From: Mesostigma viride
Taxonomy: Eukaryota; Streptophyta; Mesostigmatophyceae; Mesostigmatales; Mesostigmataceae
DNA length: 28,500 bases
Assembly: GCA_009746045.1 (NCBI GenBank)
Contig: RPFO01000079.1
Span: forward strand, 4,573,738 to 4,602,237
Reading direction: 5' to 3'
Shown: in pieces, positions 19,801 through 28,500 of the stretch
Numbering within the stretch: the stretch's first letter is position 1
Layout of the letters: every line of letters begins with the position of its first letter
Translations under genes and position numbers: made by a program
The notes under the pieces: model-generated
Told to the model about the DNA's origin: nothing
The model's database searches: none
Seen by the model: only the letters and a program-made list of their open reading frames with translations

Positions 19801-22800
19801 GCTGGCAATGGGGCTGCACACAGGGGCGGTGGTACTTTCAGGACAGGCTGGTAAAGGGGTCTGCACACAGGGGCGGTGGTACTTTCAGGACAGGCTGGTA
19901 AAGGGGTCTGCACACAGGGGCGGTGGTACTTTCAGGACAGGCTGGTAAGGGGGCTGCACACAGGGGCGGTGGTACTTTCAGGACAGGCTGGCAAGGGGTC
20001 TGCACACAGGGGCGGTGGTACTTTCAGGACAGGCTGGCAATGGGGCTGCACACAGGGGCGGTGGTACTTTCAGGACAGGCTGGTAAGGGGGCTATAACAA
20101 GGGGGAGGACCACGTGGGGGCCCACGCTGGCAAGGGCGGCTGCATGAGGATGACTGCTGGAGGGAGCTGGTAAGGGCCTTGGCATTCAGGGGAGGCATGT
20201 GTAAGGGCCATAGGGCTCATGGGACAGGCTGGTTAGGGCTCTGCATGGTGTGGCGGGTAGCCATTGCATTTCCGCAGGGGTGGACGTGGTGGTTTGGCTG
20301 TCATGCTAGGACCGAGGCGGCACTTGATGTCACTGGGTAAGCGTGCTTACGGCTGGTATCTCTAGCGGATGGGATATACATGTATATATTTATATTCACA
20401 ACATACCTATGTACTGATATCGAGGGTATAGAGTACTACGCTGGTGTTTAGGGCAGGGTTTTTGTCCACATTGATCTCAAGGGTTGCGGCCAAGGGGTTA
20501 GCTGCCAATCAAAGGAAGGAGCAGCCTCCAGTCGGCGCTGATACTCTGTATTGGGCTGCCACGTGGCAGACAGCCTTATTGTGCAGGGGAGGGATGGTGA
20601 TGGCTGTGAGGGATGCTTGTGCAGGAGAGGGATGGTGACCACCTGCGGATGTGTGAATGTGCCCATGAGCAAAGGGTACAGACTAGGTCACAATAATACT
20701 ATGGTGACCACCTGTGCTCATTGTGGATTGACCCCCCAGCCCTAAACCCTAAAACCCGAAAGCTTAAACCCTAAAGCACAAAGGTATATTTGTTTTCAAC
20801 CTTGTGCAGGAGATGGACTTTGAGACGGTGATTGCTGGCCTCCTTCACGACACGGTGGAGGACACGGCGGTGGTCACGTTTGAGCGCATCGAGGAGCAGT
20901 TTGGCCCCGTCGTGCGCCGCATTGTGGAGGGGGAGACCAAGGTGGGCGGGTGTGCTGGCTGCTGGCGCATGCACTGACTACTGGTGCTCGTGGGGGTGGT
21001 CACGGTTGGCCTGTGTGCCGGGGTCACTTGCATGCACTGACTACTGGTGCTCGTGGGGGCGGCCACGGTTGGCCTGTGTGCCGGGGTCACTTAAGCCGTA
21101 CAGTGCAGCCATATCATAAATCCAGACAGTAAGCCCACATCAAGAAGCCATACGGTGAGGCCATATCAAGAAGCCATGCAGTGAAGCCATATCATTATGT
21201 ACGGTGAGGCGATATAATGATGTACGGTGAGGCGATGTAATGATGTACGGTGAGGCGATGTAATGATGTACGGTGAGGCGATGTAATGATGTACGGTGAG
21301 GCGATGTAATGATGTACGGTGAGGCGATGTAATGATGTACGGTGAGGCGATGTAATGATGTACGGTGAGGCGATGTAATGATGTACGGTGAGGCGATGTA
21401 ATGATGTACGGTGAGGCGATATAATTAAGCCATACAGTACGTCCATACTGTGCTGCAATTGCTATGGCCGTGTTGTGCTGGGATAAGGATGGGCAGTATG
21501 GTGCTAGTGTCGTTTCCCCCCCCAATGACCTTGTGATTACATGCTCTGAAGGTAAGGTGGTGACTAGAAAAGCCCCGGGGTTGCGTTGCGAAGTCGTAGA
21601 ATGCTGGCATCTGCTTGAAATGCATGGAAGCTCGGTCGTGGCAGAAATCTGTTCAGGTACCCTGTGATGACCGGAGGTAGCTTGGCCGTGTGGGCTGGCG
21701 GTCAATCAATGGACAATGGTCACTCTATCGAGATAGGGAGCAGTGATCGAGCACAACGCAGGCGACAAGGGGTTCAGCAGCGGTTGCCGTGGTTACCGTT
21801 GGCGATGACATTTTCAGCAGCACTTTCCCGTGTTCCAGATGGCCCTGGCACCACTACCAACCACTCCTATCCTCCCTTCTCCTTCCCCCCTCCTCCGCTC
21901 GCATTCATCTTCTCTCTTCCTGTCCAACCCCCCTCCTCCCCCATGCTCCTCCTCTGCCCCCCTGCCCCCCTCCCCCCCCATGCTTTCCTCCTCCTTCCAT
22001 GTCATCCGCTTCCTCTTAGCCTCCTCTTTCTCCCCCCACCATCTCAACCCCCTTGTTTCCTAATTCTTTCATTTGCATTTCCCCCTCCTAAGCCCCATAC
22101 TTCGATCCCTTCCTTTTTCTCTTTACTTTGATCTCCCCCCCCCTACTTCACTCTTTGCCCCCTCCTCCAGGTGAGCAAGCTGGGCAAGATGCAGCGCGTG
22201 GACGCCTCGCGCCCCGCGCGCGACGTCAAAGCGGACGACTTGCAGCAGATGTTCCTGGCGATGACCAACGAGGTGCGCGTCATCATCGTCAAGCTGGCTG
22301 ACCGGCTGCACAACATGCGCACGCTGGAGTTCATGTCGCCCGAGAAGCAGGTGAGTCCTGACTTTTCTGATGCCCGGGGTGTGGCCGCTCAAGGGTATGG
22401 GCAGCAACGGAAGGGTTAGGTAGTGCCGCCCGGATGCAGGTGAATTCTAATGTGATGCATTGTGGGTATTGGGGTGGGGGCTGGGTGGGGGCGTGGGGTG
22501 GGGGTGGGGGGAGTAAAGTCCATGCCACCAGAGAAGCAGGGGGTTCCCCCCTTGTGGTGTCTTGGAAAGGGCAGGGTGGGAAGGTAGCGGGGGCAAGGGA
22601 ATAGCTCATGCCGCGGGAGAAGCAGGTGAGTCCTGTTGTAAATTTGCCGGGAATTGCAGTAACGTCAAGTGGAATGGATGAATCTTTGATTCGTCCAAAC
22701 TGTGGAACAAAAGGGTATGGGCCGCCAAAAGAAGGGTTTTTCTTGCCCGAGAAGAGGGTGGGCCCCCCAGCCAGTGCGTGCCCCCCCCCCCCCCCCCCCC

Positions 22801-25800
22801 ACCCCCCCACCCCCACCTACACCAACAGTCCAACACCCACCCACTTGCCATACGACATGCGGATGTGGCGGCCCGTGCCGCAGGGGAGCAGTCCATGGCA
22901 CGCCGTTGCCGTTTGTGGCCTGTGGGGCACGGATTTTGGGATAATTTTGGCATCACAGTGGCATCCTGCGGCCACACGGCATCCTGATGGTTCACTTGTT
23001 CTCTTTTATCCTGATGGCTGCCACACGATGTCTGTGCCTCGCCCTCTGCGTCTGCGTGCGCGCTGGCCGTGCTTGCATGCCCGCTGGACGTGCCCCTCGT
23101 TGCAGAAAGCGATTGCGGAGGAGACCCTGCAGGTGTTTGCGCCGCTTGCGCGGCTGCTGGGCATGTACAAGATCAAGGTGCGTGCGGGTGGGGGAGTTGG
23201 GGAGGAGAGGGGGTGTATGCGAAGAACCTGCTGCAGAGGCAGACCTCTCCCTTGGGCGAGCATGCATGCATGTGCGTCAACGCTCGCATGCGACGATGCA
23301 TAGGTAGCTGTCCTGTCGGGCCATGTTCGCCAGCGGCAGTAGTAGTAGTGGTAGTAGTAGCAGTAGTAGTAATGGTAGTAGTAGAACTGGTTGTGGTGGT
23401 GGGTGATACTGTTTACAATAGTAGGCATTCCCCTGCAGCGGATGGCGGTAGGCATTCCCCTGCAGCGGATGGCGGTTGCACCTTAATCGATCTACTTGCC
23501 AGGCGAAAGCTGCCCCTGGGGAGCCTTTGAATGCTGCCCCTTGGTTCCTGGTATGTCTGTTATGCCTCGTTCACCATTTCCATCTGCCTGTTTACCTCTG
23601 TGTAAGGCAGGCGGAATTCCTTTCATCATTACCATATATACCCAATGGAATTTCCCCGTTGTGGGCTCGCGACCGTGGGTCCCCTGTTTCCGGTGTCCCG
23701 TTGGGCACTGCAGCCTCCCGTAGGACTAGGGCCTCTCATGGCCCCTTCCCGTGTGGCCGTTTACACAAGACACTCACACACGCAAGCACACACGTAGGCA
23801 CACCCACATTAGTACCAGCAACAGGATTAGCACGACCAGCAAATCCGCCTTGGAAACCAACACTAGCATCCACACACATAGGCGCATACACCCCCCTTCA
23901 TACGCGCGCCCGTACGGTTGGAGTTGAGCATGCTGGCGTGCTCATACAAACGCGTGTTGCCTTGTCGTGCTGCACACACACGCATGCACGCACACACACA
24001 AACACCACTCCTGCCCCCTCTTCCCCACCACCCACCAGTCGGAGCTGGAGATGCTGTCGTTCAAGTACAGCAACCGCGAGATGTACGCGGCCATCGTGCG
24101 CCGCATGGACGAGCTGTGCAAGCAGCAGGAGGAGGTGGTGCTCGAGGTGAGGGGGTGGGTGGCTGCGGTGCACGCAGCAAGAGGAGGTGGACCTAGTGGA
24201 AAGGGGGGAGAGTACGCTCACGACTCGGTCCTCAAGGTGGGTAACACTTGTTGGGGGTGGGTGGCTGAGGTGCAAGCAGCAGGAGCAGGTGCTACAAGGG
24301 GGTGGGTGGCCCCCTGTTTTTGCGGCAGGCGCGCAACATTTTCCGACAGAGAAACATGGCTGGCATGCTGTGGGCATGCTCATGATCCCACTGCTGTTGT
24401 AGCCGCGAGTGTTTTTGTACCTGGTCAGGCGCGAGATCTTCTGGCAGATCAGCCCGCTGACTTGTTGTGTGGCGCGCACGACTCTCGTTGGTGTGTCTTA
24501 CTGTCCCAGGCGCGCGACTTCCTGGCCGACAAGTTCGAGAAGGACTTTTTCCTGCGGCTCACGCGCACGAAGGCGACCGTGACGGTGCAGTGCAAGGAGA
24601 TCTACAGGTGAGTGCGCGAGACACAGGAACCAGTAGAGGCACCTTCCACGTCCCGGTCGCGATCTACAGGTGTGGAGCCACCACGCTAGTGGCTGCCTTG
24701 CGAAGCGCCAAGCGGCATAGCCAAAGAGTTGCTGGCATCAACCTGAGGTCCTGCGCTCAAACCCTGGTGGTGCGCGCTTCATTTCTATTTATGCTATCGC
24801 TCTATTACTACGGGGTCAGCCCACAGTGGTCCTGGGTTCGAATCCAAGGAGTGCCTGTGCCAACCGTTGGTTCTGCTGGCATAAGACACTTAAAGGCAAG
24901 ACCGGGGGGGGGGGGGGGGGGGGAATCTGTGCGTGGTGGGGTGTGCTCGGCGCATGTGTTTCATGTTTTATGTGGATATGCGTGCCTCCGTTGCAACCTC
25001 TCTCTTTATTTGCCCGCTCTCGTCTCGCTCCTTTCGGTTGCCGCTATCTCAGCTTGCCACATGACAGCTGACCATGCCCTGTCGCCACCCACCGGCTGCT
25101 CGCTGGCTTGGTGTGCGTGCCCCTGGCGCGCCCCGTCCGTGGCTTCCCCTGGCGTGTCTGTCTCTCCCCCATGATGTTGCGGTCCTTCAACCGGCCCCCT
25201 CTTCTCCCCCCCTGGTCTGCCCCCCTTTCCTCCCCCACCAGCACGTGGCGGAAGATGGTGGAGGAAGGCGGCACCGTGGAGGACATCCAGAACGTGGCGC
25301 AGGTGGGTGCGGCGCCGTGCTTGTGGTTGCGGTATCTTGCCCGTGGGCTTTGCTTTACGCTCGGTGGTGGGAAGTACAGGTCGAGGTTGGTAAAGGGTGT
25401 GTGTGTGGTGGTGGTGGGTTAAATCGTGGGAAGGTTTTCCTTGGACTTTGAATGTGTTTTACTCCCTGTTTTTGTTATCGTGTGGCCGCAACATTTCTTT
25501 CACGAAAAGGTTGACACACACGCGCGCGCATACACACACCCATACACACAAATCCCTTTTTACTGGGCAGCTGTGCATCACCATAGTTGGGCCGCGATCC
25601 ACCGCAGCTCACATTGGCCGTACAGTTCCTCCTGCCTGCTGCCGCCAGTCCCCTTTCCATCCCCTCCCAATGTGCCGCTGTGCATTACCTTGGGCAGATG
25701 AAGGTCGCAACCATGGCTCGCTTTCCTGTACCCGTGGCTTGCAAGCTTGCTTAATACTTCCGTTGCCCTGACTCCCTCCCCTTGGCTCCTCTTCCCCTAC

Positions 25801-28500
25801 ATCCCTTGTCGTCGCCTCCTCCCATGGCTGTGCATCATCCTGGACAAGGGTAGCAACTCTTGCTTACCTACTTCACGGCTTCCTTTGTATTCGCTTTCCT
25901 ATTTATCATGATACATATCGGCTTCTGCGGCTCCTCCCCATATGCTCTCGCTCCCCCCCACAGCTGTGCATCATCCTGGACGAGCAGCTGTCCACCACCA
26001 CCACCCCCGAGGACGACGACGACGAGGACGCCACGGTGGCCAACTGGGCGCAGGTGTGCTACCACGTGCTGGGGGTGATCCACGCGATGTGGCCGCCCGT
26101 CCCGGGCAGCGTCAAGGACTACATCGCGACACCCAAGCCCAACGGGTACCAGAGCCTGCACACGACAGTGCTGCCGCGCGGGTCCAAGACTCTCTTCCCG
26201 CTCGAGATACAGGTGGGGGGGTCGTGAGGATTATGTTGTGGGCGCGTGGTTGTGACGGTGGGGGGTCAGGACCTGAACGTACCGGTGGGGGCTAATGTGT
26301 GTCTGCGTATCGAATTGTGCACGAGATGCAGGTGGGGCTGGATGTGTGTCTGCGTATCGAATTGTGCACGAGATGCAGGTGGGGTTGGATGTGTGTCTGC
26401 GTATCGAATTGTGCGTGAGATGCAGGTGGGGTTGGATGTGTGTCTGCGTATCGAATTGTGCACGAGATGCACGTGGGGTTGGATGTGTGTCTGTGTATCG
26501 AATTGTGCACGAGATGCAGGTGGGGTTGGATGTGTGTCTGCGTATCGAATTGTGCACGAGATGCAGGTGGGGTTGGATGTGTGTCTGTGTATCAAATTGT
26601 GCACGAGATGCAGGTGGGGGGTCAGGACATTTAGTGCGTGTGATAGTACAGGATGACGTACCGGTGGGCGCTCCAGTATAGTTGGGAAGATACGCGGGAT
26701 GTGGTCAGGGTGATTAGAGCCACGATGCGAGGGCGATAGTTGCCACAGCCTTGGGGCTGCCTGCCAATCATCATGGCTCTCTGCCGCTGTGGAGTGGTCC
26801 ACGTGCTTGTCTGGTGCTCTGGTTGTTGTCCCCCCGTCCTCTCCCCTCATTATCTCCCTTCCGCCCCCCCCCCCCCCGCCCTCCCTTCCTGGTGGTCCTG
26901 GCCTTGTAGTTCCATCATCTTGCAAAGAAAGAAATTGCCTTTGACCGTGCCTGCCCCCTCGCCCCGGATGCAATTCCATTATCCTCCGCCCCCCCCTCCC
27001 CCGACCCACCACCAGATCCGCACGCGCGAGATGCACCGGTTGGCAGAGATGGGCATCGCCGCGCATGGCAAGGGGCCCGCCGGGTGGGGCCTCGGCGCAC
27101 TGCTGCCGTCCGAGGGCGTCAATGTGGCCGGGTCCCGCTGCGGGACAGTGGGGCCTGGGCGTGGCGCTGCGTCTTCCCCCCCCGGGGCGCGCCTGAACAA
27201 GGAGGACATCGTGCGGCGGGTGAGTGCGGCCCATGTGCATGGCACTGGTGTAGGTATAGCCACTAGCATGGGTGTGTGTATAGCAACTTGCACGGGTGTA
27301 CGTATAGCACCTTGCCTGGATGTATGTATAGGGACTTGCATGGGTGTTTGTATAGCAACTTGCATGGGTGTATGCATAGCAACTTGCATGTGTGTGTATA
27401 GCAACTTGAATGTGACGTGAAGGTCTGCGATGGCGGCATCGTGACACTGTGCGTCGTATGAGTGGCCCGCGCTCCAGCATGGAAGATTGCAAGATTGTGA
27501 TGGTTGGAGAGGCATCTTGTGACTTCGTTGTCAATGTGACAGTTAACGGCTTCGGGTGAGTGGCGCACATTGGGAGCTGCCAGCCGTGTTGGGTGATGCT
27601 GGCAGGGTTGTGAATAGTAGCATGGCTGTAGAGACCACCTTGCGCAACGGGCCGACGGCTTCGCAAGGCAATCCCAAGGGGCCTCGATTGTGAAAATGTT
27701 GGCTGGCATGCTGGGGCGGGTAGCGAGTACAGTGCCATGGTTTGCTTGGCTGTCGGCGTGGCGGTCGTCAGGGAACCAGCAGCCTGGGCGCGTGGTCATT
27801 GTCAACAGGCAGAGCATCGTTGGAAGTTGGCAGAAACAGTTTCTTGCTTGGCCTGCCTGGCGGCGCAGTACAGGATCACAGTAAATCAACCAACGGATTC
27901 AACGGAGGATCAGCCAATTGAGTCATTGGGGTCGTAGGCAGCGATGGCGGCATTGTGATACGCTTGTCACGTTCTTGTCACGTTCTTGTCATGTTCTTGT
28001 CACGTTCTTGTCACATTCTTGTCACGCTCTTGTCACGTTCTTGTCACGCTCTTGTCACATTCTTCTCGAATGCTTGTCACGTTCTTGTCACGATCTTGTC
28101 ACGTTCTTGTCACATTGTTGTCACAATCTTGTCACGTTTTTGTCACATTCTTGTCACGTTCTTGTCATGTTCTTGTCATGTTCTTGTCACGTTCTTGTCA
28201 CACCCTCCTATTTCTACCTCTCTTGAGCCGTCCCCTTGGCACCATCAGTCATTGACGACTGGGTTTATTGCTGGGCCCTGGAGGGCGTGCGCTTGCCCGC
28301 GCGTGCGCCATTCCCACCACCTGGCCATCTTGGATATGCCCATCATTGCTTCCACATCTCATCTGGTTTAGTCTGGCCATTTTGTCACGCTTACATACTT
28401 TCCTTCTTATCCTCCTTTACGTCCTGTCAAATGCCAACGCCCTGGCAAACCCAAAACGAAATTCCCGCGGCGCCAGGTGTCGTGGCTGACGTCCATCCGC
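16885..28500 (+). CDS. RSH1: RelA/SpoT homologue, plant RSH1 type (12 exons, both ends incomplete)
   Basis: The exons are 16885-17100, 18688-18753, 19436-19528, 20810-20941, 22171-22350, 23106-23177, 24039-24146, 24510-24607, 25242-25302, 25964-26212, 27016-27219 and 28477-28500. They join in phase to 501 residues. Only the exon 8/9 junction splits a codon (Ser322). The gene makes or degrades the alarmone (p)ppGpp, in plastids in plants and algae. The HD hydrolase domain spans about residues 80-255, with R105, H114, H138-D139, E142-D143, D213 and N217 all present. The synthetase domain spans about 305-445, with [18 protein letters not shown] and EIQIRT conserved. However, the usual GR before KxxYS is V315-Q316 and the catalytic Asp aligns with N339. 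Residues 352-365 are a Thr/Asp-rich insertion, and AAHW reads AAHG. The family assignment is firm. Missing are the N-terminus with transit peptide and everything after VSWLTSIR, including any TGS/ACT regions. Confidence 0.95.
17437..17572. repeat. Short tandem repeats in RSH intron 1
   Basis: Three copies of an 11-bp AAGGCATGGAC-like unit (17437-17471) are followed by GGTTGGTGGCG-type units (about 17510-17570). They lie in intron 1 (17101-18687). Confidence 0.8.
17712..17852. repeat. 30-bp minisatellite (~4.7 copies), RSH intron 1
   Basis: The unit GTGGATGGCCCTGAAGAGTG followed by CACACCGTGC repeats every 30 bp. Because 30 is a multiple of 3 it stays open in several frames and yields spurious ORFs on both strands. 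The rest of intron 1 (17853-18687) shows only a ~20-bp repeat of TCTGCGTATCCTATCTG near 18455 and 18504. Confidence 0.9.
18773..19083. repeat. 24-bp minisatellite (~13 copies), RSH intron 2
   Basis: The unit TTGTAGTCACACCGTGTGCA followed by TGCC repeats about 13 times. It starts 19 nt after the donor at 18754. Variants have TTGTTGTCACACCTTG. Two diverged units with AAACAT follow to about 19130. It reads as CMPCSHTV-type repeats but lies wholly within the intron. Confidence 0.95.
19526..20095 (+). repeat. 46-bp minisatellite (~12 copies) that includes the exon 3 donor
   Basis: The first unit starts at the last codon of exon 3 (CTG) and the donor GTAAGGGGGCTGC. Each later unit repeats CAGGCTGGTAAGGGG, so almost every copy carries a sequence equal to the real donor (some read GGCAAG or GGTTAG). 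The remainder of the unit is CACACAGGGGCGGTGGTACT-like. A further copy of the exon edge, AGGGAGCTGGTAAGGG, is at 20161-20176. Confidence 0.95.
20740..20776. repeat. Interstitial telomere-like repeats
   Basis: CCCTAAACCCTAAAACCC is followed by TTAAACCCTAAAG within intron 3, about 35 nt before exon 4. CCCTAAA is the complement of the plant/green-algal telomere repeat TTTAGGG, and CCCTAAAA that of the Chlamydomonas type. It supports a green-lineage host. Confidence 0.6.
20967..21092 (+). repeat. 63-bp duplication just after exon 4
   Basis: A block starting GCATGCACTGACTACTGGTG at 20967 recurs at 21030, with a single clear change (GGGGGTGGTC versus GGGGGCGGCC). It begins 25 nt inside intron 4 (20942-22170). 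Confidence 0.9.
21186..21430. repeat. 23-bp minisatellite (~10 copies), RSH intron 4
   Basis: ATGTACGGTGAGGCGATGTA followed by ATG repeats every 23 bp from about 21197 to 21421. Every copy contains GGTGAGG, a donor-like string. From about 21870 to 22160 the same intron becomes a long C/T-rich tract that leads into the acceptor CCTCCAG at 22170. Confidence 0.95.
22521..22764 (+). repeat. Copies of the exon 5 end and donor in RSH intron 5
   Basis: The true exon end reads CATGTCGCCCGAGAAGCAG then GTGAGTCCTG (22332-22360). Related copies lie at 22521-22539 (CATGCCACCAGAGAAGCAG, donor lost), 22607-22635 (CATGCCGCGGGAGAAGCAG plus intact GTGAGTCCTG) and 22745-22764 (GCCCGAGAAGAGGGTGGGCC). AAGGGTATGGGC also recurs downstream of the first and third sites. 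A C20 run lies at 22781-22800. Confidence 0.8.
23330..23475. repeat. GTA/GTG triplet run and 26-bp duplication, RSH intron 6
   Basis: A run of GTA with some GTG/GCA triplets covers about 23336-23400. GTAGGCATTCCCCTGCAGCG followed by GATGGCG then occurs twice in tandem (about 23421 and 23449). The rest of intron 6 (23178-24038) has CA-rich low-complexity stretches near 23765-24005 and no gene. Confidence 0.8.
24155..24310 (+). repeat. Copies of the exon 7 end in RSH intron 7
   Basis: The exon 7 end (GCAAGCAGCAGGAGGAGGTG at 24118) and the following GGGTGGGTGGCTG are echoed at 24174-24190 (GCAGCAAGAGGAGGTGG) and 24272-24295 (GCAAGCAGCAGGAGCAGGTG then CTAC). GTGGGTGGCTG(C/A)GGTGCA occurs at about 24155 and 24257. 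The copies are about 100 bp apart. Confidence 0.75.
24661..24676 (+). repeat. Copy of the exon 8 end and donor in RSH intron 8
   Basis: The exon 8 edge GATCTACAG plus GTGAG (24599-24612) is repeated as GATCTACAG plus GTGTGG at 24661-24675, about 60 nt into the intron. The GT is kept, so this could act as a weak second donor. Confidence 0.7.
24735..24923 (+). mobile_element. Possible tRNA-derived SINE fragment in RSH intron 8
   Basis: GTCCTGGGTTCGAATCC at 24829-24845 matches a Pol III B box (GGTTCGAATCC). A weaker B-box-like GCGCTCAAACCC is at about 24752. The segment ends in ATAAGACACTTAAAGGCAAG and a G20 run (24904-24923). No full tRNA cloverleaf or clear A box was found, so a decayed SINE is more likely than a tRNA gene. 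The rest of intron 8 holds nothing else recognisable. Confidence 0.3.
25568..25845 (+). repeat. Copies of the exon 10 start in RSH intron 9
   Basis: The true acceptor and exon 10 start read CAG then CTGTGCATCATCCTGGAC (25961-25981). The intron carries CAGCTGTGCATCACC at 25568-25582 and GCTGTGCATCATCCTGGAC at 25827-25845. The second is a perfect 18-nt copy of the exon edge, but has GG rather than AG just before it, so it is not an obvious acceptor. CA-repeats lie near 25512-25550. Confidence 0.8.
26293..26625 (+). repeat. 47-bp minisatellite (7 copies) resembling the exon 10 end
   Basis: The unit GTGTGTCTGCGTATCGAATT, GTGCACGAGATGCAG, GTGGGGTTGGAT repeats every 47 bp (for example GATGCAGG at 26325 and 26372). 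CACGAGATGCAG-GTGGGG echoes the true exon 10 border CTCGAGATACAG-GTGGGG at 26201-26218. The array begins about 80 nt into intron 10 (26213-27015). A C15-rich tract lies at about 26863-26880. Confidence 0.9.
27236..27420. repeat. ~24-26-bp degenerate minisatellite, RSH intron 11
   Basis: Units of the form GCATGGGTGT(G/A)TGTATAGCAACTT repeat about seven times, starting ~17 nt after the donor at 27220. The following 27421-27955 shows no gene or repeat I can support. Confidence 0.85.
27960..28202. repeat. 11-bp minisatellite (~22 copies), RSH intron 11
   Basis: CTTGTCACGTT and variants (CATT, CGCT, ATGTT) repeat with an 11-bp period. Because 11 is not a multiple of 3, all three forward frames read through similar [10 protein letters not shown]-like peptides, which are spurious. 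Confidence 0.95.

Larger units (their letters stand above)
19436..22350 (+). other. RSH1: Exons 3-5: core of the (p)ppGpp hydrolase (HD) domain
   Basis: Exon 3 gives [13 protein letters not shown] (Arg105, His114). Exon 4 gives [11 protein letters not shown] (metal-binding His138-Asp139, catalytic Glu142-Asp143) and IVEGETK. Exon 5 gives [12 protein letters not shown] and [11 protein letters not shown] (Asp213, Asn217). Every residue known to matter for the Mn-dependent 3'-pyrophosphate hydrolysis in bacterial Rel enzymes is present, so hydrolase activity is expected. Confidence 0.9.
24510..27219 (+). other. RSH1: Exons 8-11: degenerate (p)ppGpp synthetase domain
   Basis: Aligned by eye with bacterial Rel, the substrate-binding Gly-Arg before the KHxYS motif is Val315-Gln316. 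His of that motif is Glu319 (CKEIYS), the catalytic Asp of the FDLIAIR segment is Asn339, and the Arg of that segment is Cys344. The later motifs ([23 protein letters not shown]) remain. Plant RSH1 is known to carry Ser in place of the Gly and to lack synthetase activity, so the same is inferred here. The Asn339 position lies three residues before a splice junction, so an unrecognised micro-exon could change that part of the alignment. Confidence 0.75.

Noticed and set aside
21166-21705. Minus-strand frame of [17 protein letters not shown] repeats
   Set aside because: Generated by the 23-bp minisatellite in RSH intron 4.
24829-24845. Functional tRNA gene
   Set aside because: Only the B box is good. 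No A box, anticodon stem or acceptor stem could be folded by eye.
26266-27738. 490-codon minus-strand open frame
   Set aside because: Mostly antisense of the 47-bp minisatellite and of RSH exon 11. Composition is His/Thr/Pro-rich without domain signals.
27960-28202. CRISPR-like array
   Set aside because: Contiguous 11-bp units with no spacers, in a eukaryotic intron.
27918-28371. Frames reading [14 protein letters not shown]
   Set aside because: The 11-bp tandem repeat gives the same peptide in all three frames and lies in RSH intron 11.

Overview
This is a nuclear genomic window from a eukaryote, most probably a green alga. The clearest gene is a RelA/SpoT homologue of the plant RSH1 type. 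It is split by many introns with GT..AG borders (GTGAGT, GTAAGG, GTGCGT donors; pyrimidine-rich CCAG/GCAG acceptors). Its exons are GC-rich, its introns are full of minisatellites, and one intron holds short runs of CCCTAAA/CCCTAAAA telomere-like repeats. There are no bacterial operons, ribosome binding sites, CRISPR arrays or rRNA genes. The species cannot be named from the sequence; a prasinophyte or chlorophycean alga fits.

Layout. Positions 1-1280 are gene-poor, with a possible TATA/CCAAT promoter near 509-550 and an AT-rich tract. A ~230-bp tandem array (1280-1850) leads into a transposase-like gene (about 1985-5337, + strand) that needs two clear introns plus one small intron or a frameshift. 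Both clear introns carry a hairpin-like motif that is also in the array. Positions 6083-8599 are a long inverted-repeat (foldback) element whose left arm is split by an 815-bp nested retroposon-like insertion with an 11-bp target duplication. Near-palindromic 22-bp units lie in its centre and again, inverted, at 9417-9531. On the minus strand at 13069-10740 a three-exon gene encodes a predicted 317-residue protein: winged-helix-like segment, Ser/Asp-rich linker and C-terminal coiled coil. Positions 14452-16500 hold only weak open frames, including a possible transit-peptide first exon on the + strand.

From 16885 to the window end (+ strand) lie twelve exons of the RSH gene, which continues beyond the window. 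The exons join in phase into 501 residues. The (p)ppGpp hydrolase (HD) site is intact, but key synthetase residues are replaced, as known for plant RSH1. This suggests a plastid enzyme that mainly degrades (p)ppGpp.

The most unusual structural theme is in the introns. Many carry minisatellites close to the 5' splice site, and at least six RSH introns contain partial copies of the neighbouring exon edge together with its splice signal. The same theme appears in the transposase-like gene as a 72-bp duplication of an exon end plus donor.
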